DNA of 64,000 bases, taken from NCBI GenBank assembly GCA_963932145.1, contig OZ010581.1, forward strand, positions 89,485,055-89,549,054, written 5' to 3'. Positions 12,997-23,310 of the stretch are shown here, piece after piece; positions within the stretch are counted from its first letter, which is position 1, and every line of letters begins with the position of its first letter. Position numbers and translations under genes: made by a program. The notes beneath the pieces were generated by a model. That model saw only the letters and a program-made list of their open reading frames with translations. It ran no database searches and was not told where the DNA came from. This stretch comes from Acanthosepion lycidas (Eukaryota; Mollusca; Cephalopoda; Sepiida; Sepiidae).

Positions 12997-13001
<5 letters not shown>
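10421..13001. other. Long stretch without recognised gene
   Basis: Contains a short (TA)n at 10682-10707. A 104-codon open frame on the minus strand (11035-11349) shows no recognisable domain. The A/T-rich block 11740-12180 has many near-repeated words (AAAATT, AATTAGAG) but no clear unit. Confidence 0.5.

Positions 13002-13060
<59 letters not shown>
13002..13060. repeat. (TA)n microsatellite
   Basis: TA run of about 59 bp followed by a short TG tail. Confidence 0.97.
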
Positions 13061-13063
<3 letters not shown>

Positions 13064-13265
13064 TGTGTGAGTGTGTGCGCCATTATGCCAACAAATTAAG
13101 ACTGAATAAAATTTTTATTTAATTTTCCCAAATTTAACCATAACTTTTTGTTGTCACAAGCGTTTTACTTACTCCCATAATCCCACAAAACGGGAAGTCG
13201 TAAGGATGCTGGAAAACTAAATAATAAAATTAATTACTGCTTAAATATACATCCATATATATATA

Positions 13266-13745
13266 TAATGAAATGGACAATTATTTTAAGACATTTTGTG
13301 TTTATACATACTTTTTTATAGATACAAATATTTAAGCAAATACTCTGTTTATAATAAACAGTAATAACAACATTTACCGGTGTAAATGTCCGAGATATTT
13401 TCAGAAAATTACGCGTCCTTGGAGAGAAATCGAACCTGCATCCTATACTGAACCATCATATCACCTGACGTGCTTTTAACGATTTCGCCACAGAGAAGCA
13501 TCTCGGTTAGCGTAGTCGATTTTACTGGTTTCAAACTACAATTTCAAATGATTTTTTATGTATATTCATATCTGCTCATGGCTTATCAAATGTAAACAAA
13601 TGACGTCACGCATTATGAAATGGACAAAGTTCGACAATTATTTTAAGACATTTTTATTTTAATGACAATTTCTCTAATAATCAGGCCAGTAAATGTTGCT
13701 AATAGTATTTAATATAACAGAACATTTACTTAAATATTTTAATTT
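13266..13745. repeat. Diverged direct repeat pair
   Basis: A segment beginning ATGAAATGGACAATTATTTT at about 13269 recurs at about 13617 with a short internal insertion. Downstream words (TAATATAACAG.AACATTTAC-like) also match loosely. The spacing is roughly 350 bp. The copies flank the tRNA-like SINE head and may be tails of two copies of one SINE family. Confidence 0.5.
13412..13500 (-). repeat. tRNA-derived SINE head
   Basis: On the minus strand, TGGCGAAATCG (complement of 13480-13490) resembles an RNA polymerase III A box, and GGTTCGATTTC (complement of 13426-13436) matches a B box. The spacing of about 45 bp is tRNA-like. No clean cloverleaf or anticodon arm forms, so this is read as a SINE head. 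The body would continue toward lower coordinates. Confidence 0.5.
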
Positions 13746-13799
13746 ATAAAAAAAGAATGTGTAGACATTTATATCCGTCCGTCATGGGAGACGATGGAG

Positions 13800-13810
13800 T
13801 AGCGCTTACT
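13800..13810. repeat. Target-site duplication, copy 1
   Basis: TAGCGCTTACT here matches 17279-17289 exactly. It abuts the poly-T (poly-A on the minus strand) end of the LINE. Confidence 0.85.
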
Positions 13811-13835
13811 TTTTTATTTTTTTTTTTTTAAATTC

Positions 13836-14436
13836 TAGGCGATGGAGTTACATCGCCTCTCGTGACTGTGTAGTCCCACTCTGGAGCGGCAGTCTCTGAG
13901 GCACTTGGCACAGATGAAACTGGATGACATGGAGATAGAGGCTGTCCTTCCTTTTCTTCTGGCTCTCTTTGCTGACTGCTGATCTTCCCTCGCAGTTTCT
14001 GTAATCAAGAGGCCATCACTGACTGTGACTCTCCAAAGCTGACGATCGTCAGCCGCGGCCTCCCAGGTGTTGGGGTCGATGTCTGTCAGCTTCATGTCTC
14101 GTTTGCAGACATCCTTGAAGCAGAGCTGAGTTCTTCCAGTTGGACGGGACCCCACCACACACACACACACACAGCTCTACGTACAAGATGACTCTTGGGA
14201 TGCGGCCGGCACCCATGCGGCGTACGTGCCCAAGCCATCTGAGACGTCTTTGGCAGAGCAGCGTGAACAGGCTGGCGATGTTGGCACGTTGAAGAACTCT
14301 GTGTTAGTGACCCAGTTTTGCCACTTAATGTGCAGTAGACGTCTGGGGCAGCGGAGGTGAAATGTGTTTCACTCCTTCTCCTGACTGGCGTAAGTTGTCC
14401 AGGACTCGCTGCCCTACACAAGACTGCTGAGGACAC
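13836..14436 (-). pseudogene. LINE ORF2 C-terminal region with zinc finger
   Basis: Two overlapping frames cover the region after the RT thumb. The last frame (14170-13836) ends with CAKCLRDCRSRVGLHSHERRC, a C-x2-C-x12-H-x4-C zinc finger like those at the C-terminus of many APE-type LINE ORF2 proteins. Preceding text has the typical basic, proline- and arginine-rich linker (GSRPTGRTQLCFKDVCKRDM). A frameshift near 14130 separates the two frames. The finger is thought to bind element RNA or target DNA. Confidence 0.75.
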
Positions 14437-15000
14437 AGGCCCGGTAGACTTGTAGTTTGGTGTTCTCCGTCAGCTGGCGGTTGTTCCAGACAAGCTTGTT
14501 TATCTTGGCCATCACTGTGGCCGCTTTCCCTATGCTGCAGCTGATCTCAGTGTCCAGGGAGAGGAAGCTGGATTGACCCGAGGTAAGTGAAGGAGTCCAC
14601 CACCTCGGGGTGCGTGCCGTTGATGGCAACGTCCGGGGTGGAGGCGGTGTCTTGTGTCAGGATTTTGGTCTTTTTGAGGCTGATAGCCAAGCCGAACTCC
14701 TTGCAGGCGTCGGCCAGGCGGCTGACTAATGCTTGCAGACCGTCCTCCGTGTAGGACGTCAGTGCAGCGTCGTCGGCAAACAGCATGAGGACCTCACGGA
14801 CCTGGTCTTAGCACGCAGTCGGGCGATGTTGCCGTCTCTAGTGCGGATGAAGCTGCCCTCCGTGCAATCGCAGAAGGCATACTGGAATGTCGGCGCGAGG
14901 ACGCAGCTTGCTGTACGCCGCTGCTCACAGCGAAGGCGTCGAATGCTCCGCCGTTACAGCAGACTGTGCTGTCCAATTCCACGTGGAAGGACTTGACCAT
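14414..15000 (-). pseudogene. LINE reverse transcriptase palm/thumb fragments
   Basis: The frame starting at 14786 opens with MLFADDAAL, which contains the catalytic FADD (YADD-box) aspartates. It continues with a helix and LKKTKILTQDT, then the FTYLGS motif of the RT thumb near 14560. The piece just upstream (15000-14794) carries TVCCNGGAFDAF and is out of frame with the catalytic box. The catalytic aspartates survive, but frameshifts at about 14790 and 14560 break the protein. Confidence 0.8.
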
Positions 15001-15844
15001 CTAGAGCAGTCTTGGGGGACATCCTACCTTCCTCTCCAGGAGGATGAAGAGTCCACTTCTGCTGACGAAGTCAAAAGCTTTCGTCAAGTCAATAAAGGTG
15101 ATACACAGTGGTATCCCGTCCCTCCCAGGCGCCCTCCCACTGGATGGGATCCCGTCCCTCCCAGGCGCCCTCCCACTGGATGGGATCCTGTCCCTCCCAG
15201 GCGCCCTCCCACAGAAGAGACAGTCGATGGCTTTTCCAAGTTCTTCTGCAGAGGACTGGGCATCCAACTCCTCCATGACTGGGAGACTGGGCAAGGCATC
15301 CAAGGCGGCATCTGTCACCACGTTCTGGGTTGCATAAAGCTCCAGGTAGTGCTCCACCCAGCGCCCCAGTTGCTTGACCTGGTCTGTAAAGACCTTTCCT
15401 GCTCTGGACTTCAGCGGAGCCGTCTTGATGAGAGTGCGGCCTGTGGCGGTTTGATGCCGGTGTACATGCCTCTTGCGTTTCCACTGTCGGCAGCCGTCTG
15501 GATCCTGCTGCACAGGTTCAGCCAGTAGAGGTTGGGGCAGTGGCATGCAGCCTGTTAGGCATTGCTGCGAGCAACCCTTAGGATATCCAGGATACTGACG
15601 CACGGGTTTTGCATGTAGGCCAGAAGTGCTTGTCTCTAGGCTTCAGAGGCTGGCTGCATCTCATCCCAGTGAGCTTCGTACCAGTCCGCATTTCAACGAT
15701 CCTTCTTCCCGAAAGCAGTAAGGGCTGAAATGTATATAGCATCACGGTGGTGCCTTCTACTGTCGATGTCAGTGGCGCTGAAGGAGGATGTGACGACCTT
15801 CGCGCTAGAGGTGGTTTGGAAATGGCGAGAGCTCTCAGGGTCAT
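15001..15844 (-). pseudogene. LINE ORF2 linker and truncated RT fingers
   Basis: From 15844 to 15578 the linker region reads in one frame, then from 15603 to 15001 in another. The second frame contains GRAPGRDGIP, an RT finger signature, in 2.7 tandem copies. It then jumps to FIDLTKAFDFVSRSGLF, which holds RT motif A. In complete elements about 100 residues separate those two signatures, so the intervening RT portion has been deleted. The repeat sits exactly at the deletion point. Confidence 0.75.
15115..15212. repeat. 36-bp minisatellite within LINE RT
   Basis: The unit beginning CCTCCCAGGCGCCCTCCCAC starts at 15121, 15157 and 15193 with one mismatch between full units. Being a multiple of three, it adds 12 residues per copy to the RT frame. 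Confidence 0.95.
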
Positions 15845-16560
15845 TGCAGCAACAGGCGTTGAGGCGAGGGAGGCCCTTGGTTTTGGAGTGGTGTATTTTC
15901 TTGGCTATCAGTCTCACTTTGCGGCCTACTAGGGAGTGGTCCGTGTCGCGCTGTGGAAACTCCGAGTGGGAAGAATGCTCCTTAGGTCTGCACCCCTGGT
16001 GATGACACGGTCGATCTGGTGACAGTGTCGAGAACGGGGTGTCTCCAAGAGACTTTGTGGTGTTCTTTGCACTTGAAGAAGGTGTTCGAGACGCACAGTC
16101 CGTGGTGGCAGCACAGTTCCAACAGCCGCTGTCCATTCTCATTCATCTTGTCTCTGCCCTGACGACCGAGACAGAAGGGCCAAGTATCACGGCCGGCTCC
16201 CATTCTAGCATTGAAGTCTCCTAGTAGGTATAATCCTTCAGTATTGGGGTTCCTGGATATAGTCTCATCCAATGCCTCATAGAACTGGTCCCTGACCTCT
16301 GGAGTGGCGCAGAGCGTTGGCGCGTAGATGCAGAGGACGTTTGCGAAACCTGTAGATGTTGAGAGACGCAGTGCTAGGATTCTCTCAGATACTCCACTTG
16401 GTGGTTCAATGGCTGGTATCAGCAGGTTCCTATCAGCGAAGCCTCCGCCGTGTTGCCTTGGGTCATCCTGAGGCCGGCCCTGCCAAAAAAAAGGTGTAGT
16501 TGGTCTCTCTGATGGAAGCGCTGTCAGCCAGACGAGTCTCTTGCAGGCAGGTGATGTCAA
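15693..16560 (-). pseudogene. LINE APE-type endonuclease domain
   Basis: The frame 16560-15982 contains VLCIYAPTL and LLGDFNARMGAG, conserved strands of the APE (AP-endonuclease-like) domain that nicks target DNA. The remainder of the domain, including a degraded SWRHP and DTDHSLV region (equivalent to the S-D-H catalytic end), is found in the neighbouring frame (16142-15693) after a frameshift near 16010. A weak N-terminal part continues to about 16700. Confidence 0.8.
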
Positions 16561-17278
16561 TGCCCAGTCTTGAGAGTTCCCTGTCTATGACCGCCGTCTT
16601 TCATGCATCATCGATCTGCTGGATGTCATCTGCGAGTCGAGGGCGCATGGTCCGGACGTTCCATTTAGTAAATCGAAGAGCTGGAGTCTTCGTGTTTCGT
16701 TCATTTCTGCTTTGTGCGGGATTTACAGCTTGTTTGTCAGGAGGATCAGTCCCTGGGCCCTACACACCCAGTAGAGAAGGCAAGCTGTGACAGGACAGCA
16801 CCTTACTGGCTGGGTGCTGCCCAGCTTAAAGCCGGCAGTAGCTGTCCACTGAGGCGCAATGATCTCTCCCACCGACGGAAGTGACCCCAGGCGCCCGTAG
16901 CCTACGCCAATCGGTTACTGTCACTTTCTATGTTGTACCGATGGAGAACTAGGCCTTGCTAGCAGGGCCCAAATGAGAGGATAAACCAATACATTTTGGT
17001 ACTAGCGCGTCTGCAGAAGTTACCAGAACTTAGCATAGAGTGCCATCCATCCACTTTAGGGACTCCACTTCAGATTTGTGTAGGGTTTACACTTTGGATT
17101 CCCACAAGGCAGTGGAGCTATTTAACCTATAGCTGAGGTTTGGTTGCTGGGCACCAGAGCATGTCCACACACCTGTGGGCCTGCATGTTAAGGGACCAAT
17201 TTCTTCCCCGTCCCCTATAGTTGAGCCCGAGTCCGAAAGGTGCACGGTTACCATGTGTCGCCACGAGGAGTCACTACA

Positions 17279-17289
17279 TAGCGCTTACT
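17279..17289. repeat. Target-site duplication, copy 2
   Basis: TAGCGCTTACT, identical to 13800-13810, immediately outside the 5' end of the minus-strand LINE. Confidence 0.85.
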
Positions 17290-17462
17290 GATGGAGAGGC
17301 TGTATACTGGCAGGGGAAGATTTACGCACTCTGCTTCCCTTTTCGCATTTCTGCTAGCCAGCAGCGGTAACTGAAACCGAGAAGCGAGAAGCGATAAGCG
17401 CTACCACTACAGACTACTACACTAGACGCATCACAACAGTCGCTGAGACACACAATGTCTTC

Positions 17463-17520
17463 ATATATATATATATATATATAAAAATATATATATATAT
17501 GTATGTGTGTGTGTGTGTGT
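17463..17520. repeat. (TA)n-(TG)n microsatellite
   Basis: Interrupted TA run followed by TG units. Confidence 0.93.
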
Positions 17521-17522
17521 CC

Positions 17523-17819
17523 AACCCCAGTTCCATCAGAACCCATTTAAACACAGAAATAAAAATAAAACATCTCTATAACTCTAGACACATACACATA
17601 ACACATACATCTAGTTAAAAATAAAAAAATAAAATCATCCTTGAGGATCACTAGATGTACAGCCGAAAGCGCTCGGAATTACAAAACATTTAAACAGTTT
17701 CTACACACTCTGTGTCCAGAAAAGAAAACACTTGTTCGAATAAAAGAAAAGTTAAACAAAACGGTTAATCGCAGGACCTTGACTGTTGTCTTTAAGGAAA
17801 TATGTAAGTCAGGGATTGC

Positions 17820-17822
<3 letters not shown>
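17523..17822 (+). mobile_element. Penelope-like element 3' end with start of ORF
   Basis: The segment matches 20.28-20.78 kb along its length: a CCATCAGAACCCATT-like word, a pyrimidine-poor 3' UTR, a hammerhead-like core at 17639-17676, then coding sequence reading TAESARNYKTFKQFLHTLCP and LNKTVNRRTLTVVFKEICKS (about 17660-17815). That coding piece looks like the N-terminus of the Penelope-like ORF. Penelope-like elements often carry a terminal repeat (pLTR) placing the ORF start after the 3' end of the preceding unit. The copy stops at GGATTGCTGC and runs straight into (TA)n. No GIY-YIG coding survives upstream. Confidence 0.6.
17639..17676 (+). ncRNA. Degenerate hammerhead-ribozyme-like core
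   Basis: The order TTGAGGA, a weak stem-loop ending AGCC, then GAAA follows the CTGANGA - stem II - GAAA plan of hammerhead ribozymes. Flanking TCC and GGA can form a short stem I. C3 is T, so self-cleavage is unlikely. Penelope-like elements are known to carry hammerhead motifs, which supports homology. Confidence 0.4.

Positions 17823-17892
<70 letters not shown>
17823..17892. repeat. (TA)n array at the end of a Penelope-like copy
   Basis: TA run of about 70 bp directly abutting the retroelement end. Confidence 0.97.
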
Positions 17893-17895
<3 letters not shown>

Positions 17896-18117
17896 ATAAA
17901 TTTGTACATGCAATTTCGCACATACATTGAGTGATAGAGTTAATAAAATATTGCTCGATGTAATATAACAAAGGTATTAAATATATATTAATAAACGAAC
18001 ATAATATTTCTCACCGGTTGCATGACACAGAATTTCATGCACAACGCGATCTTCAGGTGCTGAGTAATGTATGCGTTATACATGAAGCTCCGAGTCTCGT
18101 TCTACTGGTGATAAAAG

Positions 18118-18165
<48 letters not shown>

Positions 18166-19038
18166 TATTAGTATTATAGTTATTATAATTATTTTTAATA
18201 AGGTATGAGATCAAGTATATTAAGTAGGTTACGTTAACCTTCATGCATTTTTGTGGTGAATCATAGAATAGTAGACAGATTAATAAAAGAGAATTAACGT
18301 GTCAACAAGCGACACATTAAGAATTCCATATTTGGTTGTTTACAAGAATCCTTAACAGCCGTTTTGTAAAGGAAATTCACACCAGTGGCATGCATACAAG
18401 AACAAAAGCTACATGTTAGAAATAACAAGCACAGTAATAAATATAGAAGTAAAAACGACGAAGAAAAATATCTCAGATCTAACAGAAGCATCAACGGTGC
18501 TCCAGCAACAGAATTTCCTTTCTCATTTTTTATAATAATTATAATGTTGATATCTCACTGCCGCTGTTGCAACCTCTGTGTTCGCACTTGGTGGCGTATT
18601 CATTACTCCGATTCCCGGCGATAGTAGTCGGAATCGACGTCTCCAGCGTTCCCGGATCAATGGTATGTCGCTTGTTATGCAGACGACGAAAATTGTTTTG
18701 TTTATGGTTTTGTAAGACACAGAAACAGCGGAGCTTTTCTACAAATCACAAGAAATTATTCACTCTTCTGACAATAAGTTCTTTCAATTTCTTCTAAAAA
18801 TATATATATATATTCTAAGGACTTATTTTTCCTATTCTCTTTTACTTTTTCCTTTGTAGGGAGAATATTTGCATATGTTCGCATTACGTACAACGGATAA
18901 AGATAAATGGCTGGAAGATCTCGTTGAGAAGTTTTTATTACGTTTTTCATTATGCATTTGTTAACATATCTCAGATGACCAGTATTATCCTACTTTTCTT
19001 CCTTTCTATCTTTCTGTGTACCTATCCGACCCCATTAA

Positions 19039-19093
<55 letters not shown>
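19039..19093. repeat. (TATC)n microsatellite
   Basis: Pure tetranucleotide run of about 55 bp. Confidence 0.97.
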
Positions 19094-19310
19094 TGTGAAG
19101 TTAGGTGAAGCGAATGATTATGAGTAAAATCAAGGTAATTTAGCAGAAACCTATAGACATCTATGTTGGCTATTCTGCCCAAAATTGTTAATACATTGTC
19201 CGAAGACCATATGGAGTTATCGTTTTTTCAAGTACTTTTGATCATCTAAATCTTGATGAAGAGCGAATGTGGTGCCTGTGAGGTAGAGAGAATTCATTAG
19301 TCTACATACT

Positions 19311-19432
19311 GGAATTCTTTGGTGATCTTGTACTCTGATATTATCTCTGAAATCCTTAATCAACATGTTGGTATTCTTTGGAAATCTGGAAGTTTGATAT
19401 TGTATCGGAATTCCTTTCTCATAATATTGGTA
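19311..19432. repeat. Imperfect tandem duplication of about 60 bp
   Basis: GGAATTCTTTGG near 19313 and GGTATTCTTTGG near 19371 each begin a unit with aligned downstream words (TTTGATATTGTATCGGAATTC against TCTGATATTATCTCTGAAATC). Divergence is high. Confidence 0.5.
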
Positions 19433-19785
19433 ATAGTCTAAGTTGATATATTGTTGGGATAGCGCAACCATCGATGGTTTCCTAAAAAATCCATTTACCC
19501 ACTTTCATGGAGATGGCTTAGGTTAACACATGGTATGGTTTCCAGGCACAACTAAGATATGAAACATGGTGAGATTCGAAACCAGTATTCATCCTATTAT
19601 CGGATCGAGGGCGTTCATGGAAAATTTGTAATATTTTTTACATGTTTTGTCGCTTATACTTATGTGACGATACTGGATAATGGCGAAATAATCAACTTTA
19701 ATAGCAAATACGTGAACACGCATGCACACGCATACACACACAGGCTTAACGCTCACAGACACATAAACTCATAGATAAAAACACA

Positions 19786-19788
<3 letters not shown>

Positions 19789-19841
<53 letters not shown>
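19789..19841. repeat. (TA)n microsatellite
   Basis: TA run of about 53 bp. Confidence 0.97.
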
Positions 19842-19844
<3 letters not shown>

Positions 19845-20125
19845 AGATACAGATATTTATGTACGTTTGGATTCGAAAGTGTATGCAGATAGAAAAAAAA
19901 ACCAGAAAAACTTCGAGATATTTATGACTGAAAAACCATTAAATAAATTCGCTTCGCCTGACTGTCTGTTCTTTTCGTGACCAAGCGTTGAGGCTCACCA
20001 CCATGTTCTGTCGAATGGTGCAAATTCTTCTTTAAGAATATTTCTAGAATATCCAGGCCGGTAGGTGAAAATAAATAAATATACTGTTTAATAAATAAAC
20101 GGAACGCCTATTAAATTTAAAGCAT

Positions 20126-20245
<120 letters not shown>

Positions 20246-20254
20246 CCACACACA

Positions 20255-20777
20255 ACCACATGCTTATCCAGACGTCTTACGTTACACCTATCTGATCACA
20301 GCTCCATTAGAGCCCATTAAAAACACACACAAACTTACCAGACTCCATTATAAACATGCTAGTAGAAAACACAAATATATTAACTGCATCCACCTGCAAA
20401 AAAAAAGACTAAAAATAATGGAAGCTTTAATAATAAAAAAGAAAAAGCCAACTCTTAACAATATTAACTACGAACAAAGCCACAATGTGCTAACCGTATT
20501 CGGAAATTAAAAAACATCCCTACCACACACTAAGACATACACAGAACGCACACACTCAATTAAGCTGAAAAATCGAATCATCCTTGATAATGGCTAAAGG
20601 TATAGCCGAAAGCGCTCGGAAATATAAAACATTTGGACAGTTCTTACACACTCTTTGTCCAGAAAAGAAAGCTCTTGTTAGAACACAAGAAAAATTAAAT
20701 AAAAAGCTTAACCGTAGTAACTTGTCTGTCGTTTTTAATGAATCATGCATAAAGGAAGGATTGCTGCCTAAATATAC

Positions 20778-20779
<2 letters not shown>
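20255..20779 (+). mobile_element. Penelope-like element fragment: GIY-YIG end, 3' UTR, ORF start
   Basis: The fragment begins at a (TA)n array. A frame through 20330-20510 reads [20 protein letters not shown], then [20 protein letters not shown], the basic C-terminal end of a Penelope GIY-YIG endonuclease. After a stop there is about 70 bp of UTR and a hammerhead-like core at 20582-20619. A second coding piece (20590-20779) reads KTFGQFLHTLCPEKKALVRT, then LNRSNLSVVFNESC and EGLLPKYTTI, resembling the ORF N-terminus. Endonuclease end, ribozyme-like motif and ORF start in this order fit the pLTR arrangement of Penelope-like elements. The RT core is absent. The downstream side abuts (TA)n a few bases beyond the point where the 17.8-kb copy ends. 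Confidence 0.65.
20582..20619 (+). ncRNA. Degenerate hammerhead-ribozyme-like core
   Basis: TTGATAA, then GGCT...AGCC (a 4-bp stem with an 8-nt loop), then GAAA, with flanking TCC/GGA able to form stem I. Against CTGANGA the first and sixth core positions are changed, so catalysis is doubtful. Same position relative to the ORF start as the 17.64-kb copy. Confidence 0.45.

Positions 20780-20838
<59 letters not shown>
20780..20838. repeat. (TA)n-(TG)n array
   Basis: TA to 20809 and then TG, starting immediately after the Penelope-like copy. Confidence 0.96.
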
Positions 20839-20839
<1 letters not shown>

Positions 20840-21775
20840 TTAGTATATGAATATATTACAGAGCAAATGTACAACTGATATACAAATGTGTATATTGATT
20901 TGTTGCAGGAAAACTTAGAGCCTCTTTGTCAAAGGTTCTGGGATCTTATTTCCCACTCCCTCTTTCTCTGTACTTCATTCTCTCTGACTCAAATTTAACT
21001 TTCTTTTTGCAATATATTCTTATTTCACTGGCTTTTACTGCGGTTGTAAATATGAATTTATTGTATATAAAGAACAATAAAATAATCTATTTTTTCTCAT
21101 TGTGACAATTGGTTATAGAAGCAACGGTTATATTTTATCTGTATTTGAAATATAGATTAGATATTAATCAATTCATTCGTAGAAAATTTTATTGATTACA
21201 ATATGAAGTTTCTTGTCCAGAGTCACATTGAAATCCGTTTATTTGTGAGAAGATTTGCTTTTCTTTTTCCCGATGGAAAAGATATTGAATGATAAATTGA
21301 GTAGTTGGTCAATATGACATTGAAGCAGTCATTTTGATTATCTAGTCGTCTAAAGAATTACTACATCCGTGCTTTAACATAAATAAATTCTAATACAAAT
21401 TTCCATTTTAACGCACCGTTTAAACACAAACCTACAAACGGATATTATCATGCATACATAAATACACATAAACACACTTATCCATAGTTTTTTATGTAAA
21501 AATATAGAATTTATATCCCATTTTCCGTCATAAAACCAGTCCTACAGGCAAAGAGTGCCGTTACCGATTATGGCCATGGGAGACCATTGTGATAAAGTAA
21601 ATTTCAATTTAGCTCTATAAGCAACGCCCTATCGTTGAGATTTCTACTAATATATATCTTTCTAAGAGAAATACAAGCAAGGATCGTTATTAATAATATA
21701 AATCTTTAAAAAACATTCATGTATATCTACTGAAATACGTATACCTGCTAAGAATACCATTTATAATAATAATAA

Positions 21776-21778
<3 letters not shown>
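20839..21778. other. Intergenic stretch, no gene seen
   Basis: AT-rich DNA without recognised coding or repeat content. Confidence 0.5.

Positions 21779-21827
<49 letters not shown>
21779..21827. repeat. (TA)n microsatellite
   Basis: TA run adjoining the hammerhead-like element that follows. Confidence 0.97.
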
Positions 21828-21830
<3 letters not shown>

Positions 21831-22112
21831 AGCAATTCATTGAGTTTAGAAGAAACCTCAAAAGAATGCACTGGACGGCAGTTTCGTCCTATATTTGTTG
21901 ACTGCATCAACTTTGCGCATCCACTACCGAGAACTGAAAGCGGGCACGGTGACGATTTAGACACTATAAAGCGTCCATCTTAACAAATTCTGTAGCGAAA
22001 CTCATACGAGTTCCCATACACGTAGGACCGTGCCCCCACGAGCCACGACTACTATCCTCAACCCAATCCCTCTAGAGGATTAGGAAGATTTGAGATAATT
22101 ATAATTAAGTAG

Positions 22113-22116
<4 letters not shown>
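21828..22116 (-). mobile_element. TA-bounded element with hammerhead-like motif, copy 1
   Basis: This segment and 44.71-45.02 kb are homologous across about 280 bp, with matching blocks CACTACCGAGAA, ACGACTATTATC-like and GACGGC(A/T)GTTTCGTCCTA. Both lie next to (TA)n arrays and this one is enclosed by two. On the minus strand GGTAGTGG and TTGATG precede an AGGACGAAAC block and GCCGTCCAGTGC. Those are the stem I, core, stem II and GAAA parts of a hammerhead ribozyme, but stem II is decayed here. It has no protein-coding capacity. It could be a retrozyme-like or other non-autonomous retroelement; the class is unknown. Confidence 0.5.

Positions 22117-22168
<52 letters not shown>
22117..22168. 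repeat. (TA)n microsatellite
   Basis: TA run on the far side of the hammerhead-like element. Confidence 0.97.
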
Positions 22169-22171
<3 letters not shown>

Positions 22172-22238
22172 ATTAGTGTTTGTTTCGTTTGTTTTTTCAC
22201 TATAATTTTAAACTTATATAATCTATGTTTCAAATGTC

Positions 22239-22239
<1 letters not shown>

Positions 22240-22276
<37 letters not shown>

Positions 22277-22333
22277 CTTTGTGTGTACGTATGCGTGTAT
22301 CAGTGTGTGTGTGTGTATATATGTATAATTAGA

Positions 22334-22383
<50 letters not shown>

Positions 22384-22396
22384 GTGTGTGTGTGTA
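22240..22396. repeat. Two TA/TG compound arrays
   Basis: TA at 22240-22254 with TG to about 22275, and TA at about 22337-22382 with TG to 22396. Confidence 0.93.
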
Positions 22397-22523
22397 TGCG
22401 AACTTTAACTCGAATGAATTCAGAATCTAATAAAGTATCGACAATTTTACACCCTTGAGGTAACTTGAAAAATTATCGGATGAAGGCTGTACTGCACATG
22501 CGTTAACTTACTCGAAACAGATA

Positions 22524-22526
<3 letters not shown>

Positions 22527-22609
<83 letters not shown>
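22527..22609. repeat. (TA)n-(GA)n array
   Basis: TA to about 22574 followed by a pure GA run to 22609. Confidence 0.97.
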
Positions 22610-22611
<2 letters not shown>

Positions 22612-22978
22612 CAAATTCCTTTTTAATACCATGTCTCTTGAGTAAGCAGAGTAAGTAAGCAATTTTGACTATCGATAGAATACTCATTGCTTATTATCTG
22701 TGATGTGTCTTTCTTGATAAACAAAGTCGCGTGTTTTTTTCTGTTGCTTACTACGCTATTTCGAAACAAGAGTTTTACTGTTTTTTTAAATCGTTATTAT
22801 ATTTGTCACGAATGCTCTGTCTCCATGGCCAATAAATCCATAACTATCATGGAAAAGATAGATTCATGCCTCTACTACCCCCCAAAAACAACACAACATA
22901 TTTGCCAATGTTTAGAACGGCATCTATTATCGTTTTATTAATCGTGTTCCTTAGTAAACCTTATTCTATTAAGCTTAT
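22610..22978. other. Short stretch upstream of the Gypsy element
   Basis: An 84-codon open frame (22687-22941) shows no recognisable domain. Confidence 0.45.
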
Positions 22979-23187
22979 TATTGTGAGACCGAAAACTACC
23001 TACACAATAGACTCTTCCAGACCTATATTAAGTAGGTGACATAGCACTCTACAGAGAGTGATAGAGAGTGATAGTGTTATAGTAAGCTCCACTTACACTA
23101 TCACTGTAACCTGTTAATACATCTTTCTTACATCTAATCCGTGTTCCGTGTTTTACTTCTGTTGGCACGACTTTGGCACCCACATCA
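22979..23187 (+). repeat. 5' LTR of the Gypsy element
   Basis: TATTGTGAGACCG to TTTGGCACCCACATCA, matching 26128-26333. If the canonical TG start is used the LTR begins at 22982. Confidence 0.88.
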
Positions 23188-23310
23188 GTGGCGACAAAGA
23201 TTCTAGAAACGCACTCACGGCGAAACCTAAATACCTTACCAATCCCACATCTGGGTCGACGAAGAATTCTAGAAATGCATTCACGTCGAAAAACCGCAAT
23301 ACCTAAAAAA
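23188..23310 (+). repeat. Primer-binding region and duplicated leader
   Basis: Right after the LTR comes GTGGCGACAAAGATTC, a TGGCGAC-type primer-binding site. The same leader, with the LTR's last bases, recurs about 64 bp downstream (ACATCTGGGTCGACGAAGA, then TTCTAGAAATGCATTCACG). This makes an imperfect tandem duplication across the primer-binding region. Confidence 0.7.

Larger units (their letters stand above)
13811..17278 (-). mobile_element. APE-type LINE, complete insertion bounded by 11-bp duplication
   Basis: The 3468-bp insertion is markedly GC-richer than its flanks. On the minus strand it runs from a non-coding 5' part (about 17278-16700) through endonuclease, linker, RT and C-terminal zinc-finger segments to a stop codon at 13836-13838. 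A-rich tail sequence starts within a few bases of that stop. The identical 11 bp TAGCGCTTACT lies just outside each end, the mark of target-primed reverse transcription. Joining the flanks gives a plausible pre-insertion site. The coding region is split by frameshifts, so the copy is dead. The protein is of the APE-endonuclease/RT type common in molluscs; I do not assign a clade. Confidence 0.85.
17893..19788. other. Stretch with microsatellites, no gene seen
   Basis: Contains (TA)n at 18118-18162, (TATC)n at 19039-19093 and an imperfect tandem duplication at 19311-19432. Open frames around 18385-18800 have no recognisable domain. Confidence 0.55.

Noticed and set aside
13412-13500. A genuine tRNA gene on the minus strand
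   Set aside because: Same reasons: promoter boxes without a cloverleaf.
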